Of a stretch of DNA of 9,782 nucleotides, positions 5,131 through 9,782 are shown one piece after another. Source of the stretch: Flavobacteriales bacterium (GTDB taxonomy: Bacteria > Bacteroidota > Bacteroidia > Flavobacteriales_D > Cryomorphaceae). Position 1 is the first letter of the stretch, and each line of letters begins with the position of its first letter. Made by a program: the position numbers and the translations under genes. The notes under the pieces were generated by a model that made no database searches, was not told the DNA's origin, and saw only the letters and a program-made list of their open reading frames with translations. The stretch covers positions 1 to 9,782 of the forward strand of contig JAIVHQ010000254.1 of assembly GCA_020200995.1 (NCBI GenBank), written 5' to 3'.

Positions 5131-8100
5131 ACCAAAATTAAAAGGAACATAAAACATCATCTGCGAATTCCATGGTTCGTCATGGTAAACTTCGATTTCA
5201 AACGCAGCAGGATCCGGCCATGCCTGATTGGGACTTTGACCATATGGAGTCCACGTATTATGGATTGCTGAAATCAAGTAATCTGATTGGACCGAGCCTG
5301 GTGTATAGCCAACCCTGCCGTGAATAATACTGGATTGAGGAGTCGAGTTGACGGCATCGTAGTAAAACTGGTTGTACCCCATACCTATATTGAACACTGA
5401 ATAATCCACCTTTATATGAGACAGATTATCTTGAAAAACATTGTAACCGGCGCCATTTCGGAGGTTCATGTCAAGGCGGGCATTATCGAACAATGAAATT
5501 GCACTGAATTCAAAGTTATCCCTAAATTCTGAGCATCTCACAGTTAATCGCCCACCGTGTTTTTGAATGCCCCTGGTGAGATAGGTAACAGAGGAGCCCA
5601 CGACCCGAAGTTCCTGAAGGCTTTTGCTCACGATTATTGATGGCCAGCCACTCAGGTGCGAAGATGTAAAACGACTCGTATGCACAGTTTCTTCTTCCTC
5701 AATACTGAGATTATCAAATACCGATGATGCAAAATCAAAAGAACCTCCACGAATGCTTATGTTCGACCGTTCAAATGTGGAAGATTCAAATTTCAAATAG
5801 CCTTGTCCACTCACATTGAATTTACCCGCAATATCAATTCGATAAGCGTCTGACTGGTGAAAGTTGAGTTGAGCGTAAGTAACAATTCCTCTCGGCCTAT
5901 CGCCCCCAAAAGACGAAAGTTGCTCGATTTTGACATCCGCAAAAGCAGTCTTGGCCTTAAATACAAACCTGGAGTTCTTTTCGCATACAATATTTCCATC
6001 TTTGAAGAGCACCAAAGCAAAATTTTCAGATGTGAGACCATGGTCCTGGAAGTTGTCGTCTTGGCTGTATTCCCAAAAGTCAGCATCTTCCTCCATGTGT
6101 AGTATGAGGTCATCTTTGCTACTGCCTTCGAGCCGCACACTTGCATTGTTGCCCGCCGAAAATCGCTGCCCCCAGTACCCTTCCTTCAGCAAGCGCACAT
6201 ACCCGCTCTCACTTCCCTGCCAAAAGAACCGGAAGGTGGCATTGGCGCCGATATGGGTATGGCCTCCGAGGGCCAACTGGGCATCGTTGCCGTTAAGCTC
6301 GATGGTTACACCATCTTCATAGATGAGCAAGCCACCTTCCTTAACAACGATCTCGCCGCCGTCGTACACTTTCACCTGACCGCCGTTTAGGCGGAGTTCG
6401 CCACCGGCTTCGATGATGAGCTTACTGCCTTCGCGCACTTCGATAAGGCCGTTGTTGAGTTCGATCCAAGAATCACCGCGAACGACTAAGGTCCCTGTCT
6501 TTCCCGAATTCTCACCCACTTTAAGTATGCCATCGGCTCCGATATTTAAGCGGCCAAAACCAAACCCACAATTTTTCGTGAGTTCAACAGTGAAATGATC
6601 TGCTTCATTTTGAGGATTTGCAGTCTCGGCGCTGTTTCCAAGTACGCCTGTACAATTTACGCACAAGGAGCCGGATTGATTTACACCTACATTAATTAAA
6701 CGCGTGATGCGATTCGAAGTTTCTACATATCCATCAGCTTCACCTGCCCTGCCATGGTTGTAGGTAAATCCGTCAATGGTTCCAATGGCATTGGTAGTAA
6801 ATGCAGGGGGAATAATGGCGGAGAAAGGAAAAACATTGCTGGGCGTTAAGTCCAGGTGACTCTCATTGGTTGGTGCAAAAGAGCCAGAAGGGTACTTTGT
6901 CGGATCGAGTATGAAAGTTTTCTGAAATGGCGTTTCACCATTGCTCACTATCGTGTTTGGATTAATCTGAGCATTCGGACTCGCACCGGTATAATTCATA
7001 TAATCTTCCAGATCAAGCGCACTGGCAGTAGGTATAAATGAAAACTTTGATTCTTTCAACTCCAAACAGGGTTCGTAATCTCCGTCAATTACATTATTGA
7101 TAAAATCTGCAAGATCATCTTCATCGTCTTCCAAATCGATAAAGCTCTCCAATCCGTAGGTGCCGCCCTGCACACCATCATACCAGTCTACCCCTTGCGC
7201 GTCGGTATTATGGCTGTCCCAATAAAAATAAGGAATGGGGATAATTGGAGTTGTGGCCAAAAGCCTTATTTTTCTTTCATAAATCTCAAGTGAACTGGGA
7301 ATATTGCCGGGCATTCCGTTAATGTCTAATACTACCTTGGAGTACAAGCCTAATTTCAAAAGTGCAAAGGCCCCTGCAAACCACCCTGCAACTCCTGGAA
7401 CATCCGTAAAGCAGCTTAAGGCATTAAAAGTACTCGTGTTGATGTCTAATATGGGTGCCATACCATCGAACTGACCTACTCCAGCACCACCGCCTTTTGC
7501 AATGGCAATGTTTTCAAGCGTTTGGGTTGGCATACCCTGTTCATTGTGCACATGGTTTTGAAAGGAGGTAAAAGTAGGGCCATGACCTGTTATCAGGGTG
7601 TTAGAACCCTCACCGCTATAGAGCAGCATTTGTTTGGCTGCAGGACTGAAAAGAACCTGAAAAGCATCTTCCACTTCAGGAACGTCTTCACTGACCGCAA
7701 AACCTCCGTGATGAAAATTTCTGATATCGATTAACGCAGCAATAATGGCTCTTGGAATATTCGCTCCGCGGTGAGGGGAGTCCACGCTCACATAATAACT
7801 CACCTCGTGGTCTTCGGCATCATCTTCCATATAGGTAAGCGCCAGCCGCGCTACCACACCGCCCATGCTGTAGCCTACCAGTATATTGTCTGAAGTGCTG
7901 CAATTGGCGGCTTTTTCTTCATTGATCCAATTGATGGCCGCCTGCAGGGCTTTGGCATTTTCTATCAAACTCCCATCACCGCGGTCAAAATCTACATACA
8001 CCACATCGTAGCCGTTCTCGTCCAGCTCGCTGAGGAGGGGGAAGCCTTCAATCCAGAAATCTTGATAATCATCGAAATCATCAAAAAAGTCTTCTTCGTA

Positions 8101-9045
8101 AAACTGATCACCAAAAAGGTCGGGGTTAAAGCCTTCAACATAAATAAAGGGTTTGCGCAATTCGTTGTTGTTGCCGCAACCATAGGCAATGGCCAGTTCT
8201 ACACCGTGATTTGCAATGGTTGGGTGAGGGATGTATACCGTTTCGTCACGAGTTGAATTGTATTTGGGCTGACCCCCTGATTTATCCACCAATTCGATTT
8301 GTGATTTGGCGTGATACACGCTGCTGTCGGTGTAGGTGATTCTGAGTTTGATGATTTTTTTGCCGAAAGTGCCCCATGTAATTTTGCTATTGCTTCCCAG
8401 GCTGAAGGTTTGGTACCCAGAGCCATTGTCAAAATCAATTTCAATGGTTGAGATGGTTTTGGCCGTATTGGTTCTAATGAAGTCAGCATTGATTCTGAAA
8501 TCGTGGCTAAGCTTATCGTAAAACTTGTTTTGCTTGGGCGAAAAAGAAACAATTTCGTGCAGTTGATAGGGTGAAGACGTACGTCCCGCTACATCATTTA
8601 ATTGGTTGTTTTGAAAGGTGATGAGTGCACTCAGGGCAGTAGAGTCTGAAATAAACTTATGGTACTCCGCATGCAGCACCATAATTGGAATTACGCCGCT
8701 TTTTAACAATGAATCGGCCTGTGGCTTATAATCTGCCGTGACGCCAATAGGGCTGGTAGTTCCAGTTTTGGAAGTGACCATGGTACCAAATTGGCGGAAC
8801 CAGTCGCCGTATTCTTTGATGGTATCACCGCTTGTTGTTCCATCATATGCGGCAATTTCCATCATGGGAAAGCCCTTGTCGAGAAGTAATCCCGAAGTAA
8901 CTTCCGTAAAATCCAAAGGTGCCATTAAATAATCCATCTGTTCACTAAGTGAAAGATTCGGAGGCGGTTGGGCAATGGACTGATTTGAAAAATGGAGGAA
9001 AATAAGGGCAATACTTGCCCAGTGAAATAAGCTTAGCTTTTTCAT
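5128..9045 (-). CDS. Secreted PGAP1/lipase-like alpha/beta-hydrolase with beta-solenoid region
   Basis: The ORF codes for 1305 residues from ATG 9045. Residues 1-25 are a Sec signal peptide (MKK, a hydrophobic core, then SIAQ before the mature end). The alpha/beta-hydrolase part spans about 280-740: IYVEGFNP 301-308, DENGYDVVYVDFDRGDGSLI at about 342-361, the nucleophile elbow GYSMGG with Ser393, and VDSPHRGANIP at 421-431, as in PGAP1-like and lipase-type esterases. Asp678 (IPTASALD) and His730 (NESH) are candidate remaining triad residues. Residues about 830-960 are short beta-strand/turn repeats rich in Gly and Asn (GSKLIIEAGGELRLNGG, then VKVYDGGEIVVKEGG) typical of a parallel beta-solenoid, followed by further solenoid-like sequence to 1305. 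The substrate is unknown; an extracellular ester or lipid is likely. It lies 47 bases after a lipoprotein gene and stops at TAG in frame with the following sorting-domain ORF, so it lacks its own sorting domain. Confidence 0.85.
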   Translation of the reverse strand: MKKLSLFHWASIALIFLHFSNQSIAQPPPNLSLSEQMDYLMAPLDFTEVTSGLLLDKGFPMMEIAAYDGTTSGDTIKEYGDWFRQFGTMVTSKTGTTSPIGVTADYKPQADSLLKSGVIPIMVLHAEYHKFISDSTALSALITFQNNQLNDVAGRTSSPYQLHEIVSFSPKQNKFYDKLSHDFRINADFIRTNTAKTISTIEIDFDNGSGYQTFSLGSNSKITWGTFGKKIIKLRITYTDSSVYHAKSQIELVDKSGGQPKYNSTRDETVYIPHPTIANHGVELAIAYGCGNNNELRKPFIYVEGFNPDLFGDQFYEEDFFDDFDDYQDFWIEGFPLLSELDENGYDVVYVDFDRGDGSLIENAKALQAAINWINEEKAANCSTSDNILVGYSMGGVVARLALTYMEDDAEDHEVSYYVSVDSPHRGANIPRAIIAALIDIRNFHHGGFAVSEDVPEVEDAFQVLFSPAAKQMLLYSGEGSNTLITGHGPTFTSFQNHVHNEQGMPTQTLENIAIAKGGGAGVGQFDGMAPILDINTSTFNALSCFTDVPGVAGWFAGAFALLKLGLYSKVVLDINGMPGNIPSSLEIYERKIRLLATTPIIPIPYFYWDSHNTDAQGVDWYDGVQGGTYGLESFIDLEDDEDDLADFINNVIDGDYEPCLELKESKFSFIPTASALDLEDYMNYTGASPNAQINPNTIVSNGETPFQKTFILDPTKYPSGSFAPTNESHLDLTPSNVFPFSAIIPPAFTTNAIGTIDGFTYNHGRAGEADGYVETSNRITRLINVGVNQSGSLCVNCTGVLGNSAETANPQNEADHFTVELTKNCGFGFGRLNIGADGILKVGENSGKTGTLVVRGDSWIELNNGLIEVREGSKLIIEAGGELRLNGGQVKVYDGGEIVVKEGGLLIYEDGVTIELNGNDAQLALGGHTHIGANATFRFFWQGSESGYVRLLKEGYWGQRFSAGNNASVRLEGSSKDDLILHMEEDADFWEYSQDDNFQDHGLTSENFALVLFKDGNIVCEKNSRFVFKAKTAFADVKIEQLSSFGGDRPRGIVTYAQLNFHQSDAYRIDIAGKFNVSGQGYLKFESSTFERSNISIRGGSFDFASSVFDNLSIEEEETVHTSRFTSSHLSGWPSIIVSKSLQELRVVGSSVTYLTRGIQKHGGRLTVRCSEFRDNFEFSAISLFDNARLDMNLRNGAGYNVFQDNLSHIKVDYSVFNIGMGYNQFYYDAVNSTPQSSIIHGRVGYTPGSVQSDYLISAIHNTWTPYGQSPNQAWPDPAAFEIEVYHDEPWNSQMMFYVPFNFG

Positions 9046-9092
9046 TTTGTGTGGTTTAAGGTTAGTAAATATGTATTTAAATGATCTCTATC

Positions 9093-9644
9093 TCACCAAG
9101 TGTGTTCTATTCTAAAGCGGAAGTATCCGTTGGTAATGTTTACAATTGAATCTGTTTCGGTATTCTTGAGTTCACATTCGAAAGTTCCTTCAACCAGTCC
9201 CTTTTCTTCGCCTTGACGGGGACTGAAATGTTGAACTTCCATTTGCCCACTTACAAGTTCTTCAAAACGTAAATCTTCGTTTTTGAATAACGGAAAACAT
9301 GAATCGGCGAATGTGGGTTCCGTAAAATGAAGCAATCCTTGGTTGGGTTCAAAACCAAAAAAACGGAGCGCCACAAAATTGTCGCCACCAGAGCAATGTC
9401 TTCCCCCTATGACTAAATAACCTGCACTTATTCCATCACCGCTTTCTGGATAATAACCAAATGTTCTGCTGTTGCAATTAAAATCAGATGTAGGATTAAA
9501 ATGCACTCCATTTATATCGCAGTAGAAATACTCTGCTAAAGAATCTTCATCGGGTTTGTTATCGTCGTCGTCATCCTTGTTGCAACCAATAATGAATAGG
9601 CTGATTGGTAAAAGGAGAAATAAAAAGTTAAGTTTATTTTTCAT
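9093..9644 (-). CDS. Surface lipoprotein, possibly DUF6252-like
   Basis: The protein has 183 residues from ATG 9644. An in-frame ATG at 9758 would add 38 residues but would overlap the end of the upstream gene and bury the signal peptide. From 9644 there is an ideal lipoprotein signal: MKNKLNFLFLLLPISLFIIGC with the lipobox FIIGC (Cys21). The next residues, NKDDDDDN, form an acidic patch right after the cysteine, like the Bacteroidota lipoprotein export signal that sends lipoproteins to the cell surface. The mature part is beta-rich and contains several cysteines (CDINGVHF, FNCNSRTF, RHCSGGDNF, DSCFPLF). Its end (GLVEGTFECEL, then ITNGYFRFRIEHTW) resembles the G-T-F-x-x-x ... T-x-G-x-F pattern of DUF6252-type proteins. 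The upstream partial gene encodes a paralogous C-terminus, and the start lies only 10 bases past its stop. The function is unknown. Confidence 0.82.
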   Translation of the reverse strand: MKNKLNFLFLLLPISLFIIGCNKDDDDDNKPDEDSLAEYFYCDINGVHFNPTSDFNCNSRTFGYYPESGDGISAGYLVIGGRHCSGGDNFVALRFFGFEPNQGLLHFTEPTFADSCFPLFKNEDLRFEELVSGQMEVQHFSPRQGEEKGLVEGTFECELKNTETDSIVNITNGYFRFRIEHTW

Positions 9645-9654
9645 AGCAATGATT

Positions 9655-9782
9655 TTAATTCCAGAAATTAGCCACCTTGAATCTGAATGAGCCATCAGTG
9701 ACATGAATGGTGGAGTCCAATTCTTCGTTGGATACAGTGAATTCGAATGTTCCTTCAATCTTACCGAATTCCAAGCTTATAG
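9655..9782 (-). CDS. Paralog of the downstream lipoprotein, C-terminal fragment
   Basis: Reading inward from the right edge, 42 codons end at TAA 9655-9657; the start is outside the window. The visible C-terminus reads FGKIEGTFEFTVSNEELD, then STIHVTDGSFRFKVANFWN. Aligned without gaps to the end of the next gene, 16 of 35 positions are identical (shared EGTFE, DS, T, G and FRF), so the two are tandem paralogs. It presumably has the same lipoprotein architecture, but its N-terminus cannot be seen. The 10-base gap to the next start indicates one transcript with the lipoprotein and esterase. Confidence 0.8.
   Translation of the reverse strand, partial: ISLEFGKIEGTFEFTVSNEELDSTIHVTDGSFRFKVANFWN

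Noticed and set aside
1..9782. CRISPR array, tRNA, rRNA or transposase gene
   Set aside because: No regularly spaced direct repeats, cloverleaf-like segments, rRNA motifs or transposase catalytic motifs were found on either strand.

Overview
The window looks like chromosomal DNA of a Bacteroidota bacterium, most likely Flavobacteriales-like. The signs are an HU-CCDC81/SPOR envelope protein, a HemJ-type protoporphyrinogen oxidase, a Gram-negative Kdo pathway gene, a type IX secretion (T9SS) C-terminal sorting domain, lipoproteins with an acidic stretch after the lipobox cysteine, and Bacteroidota-style TAnnTTTG -7 promoter elements just upstream of two start codons. No rRNA, tRNA, CRISPR array, phage gene or transposase was seen.

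Left part (1-3425, relatively GC-rich, housekeeping and envelope). The 3' end of kdsB (Kdo cytidylyltransferase) is followed on the same strand by a membrane protein with N-terminal HU-CCDC81 domains, one transmembrane helix and a SPOR domain, fused to an unexpected C-terminal STAS/DUF7793-like domain. A convergent hemJ-like gene lies 20 bases beyond it. After about 680 bases of repeat-like intergenic DNA comes a hot-dog acyl-CoA thioesterase gene. That gene is broken: an internal deletion removes roughly 20 codons and shifts the frame, and the family's C-terminal helix is still readable in the next frame.

Middle (3426-4047) is non-coding. It holds a strongly structured REP/MITE-like palindrome cluster, a degenerate interspersed-repeat fragment, and a strong intrinsic terminator.

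Right part (4048-9782, minus strand, lower GC) is an apparent operon transcribed right to left: a partial lipoprotein or secreted-protein gene, a paralogous lipoprotein, a very large secreted alpha/beta-hydrolase (PGAP1/lipase-like, GYSMGG) with a beta-solenoid, and an ORF ending in a T9SS type A sorting domain. The last two ORFs are in the same frame and separated only by one TAG codon plus one sense codon. The first has a signal peptide but no sorting domain; the second has a sorting domain but no signal peptide. They are best read as one 1665-codon T9SS-secreted esterase interrupted by an amber codon.

The main points for follow-up are the in-frame amber codon, the SPOR-STAS gene fusion, the deletion in the thioesterase, the tandem lipoprotein paralogs beside the esterase, and the structured repeat at about 3628-3737. 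Three coding irregularities within 4.9 kb could reflect gene decay or, for some of them, an assembly or consensus error; read-level data would decide.
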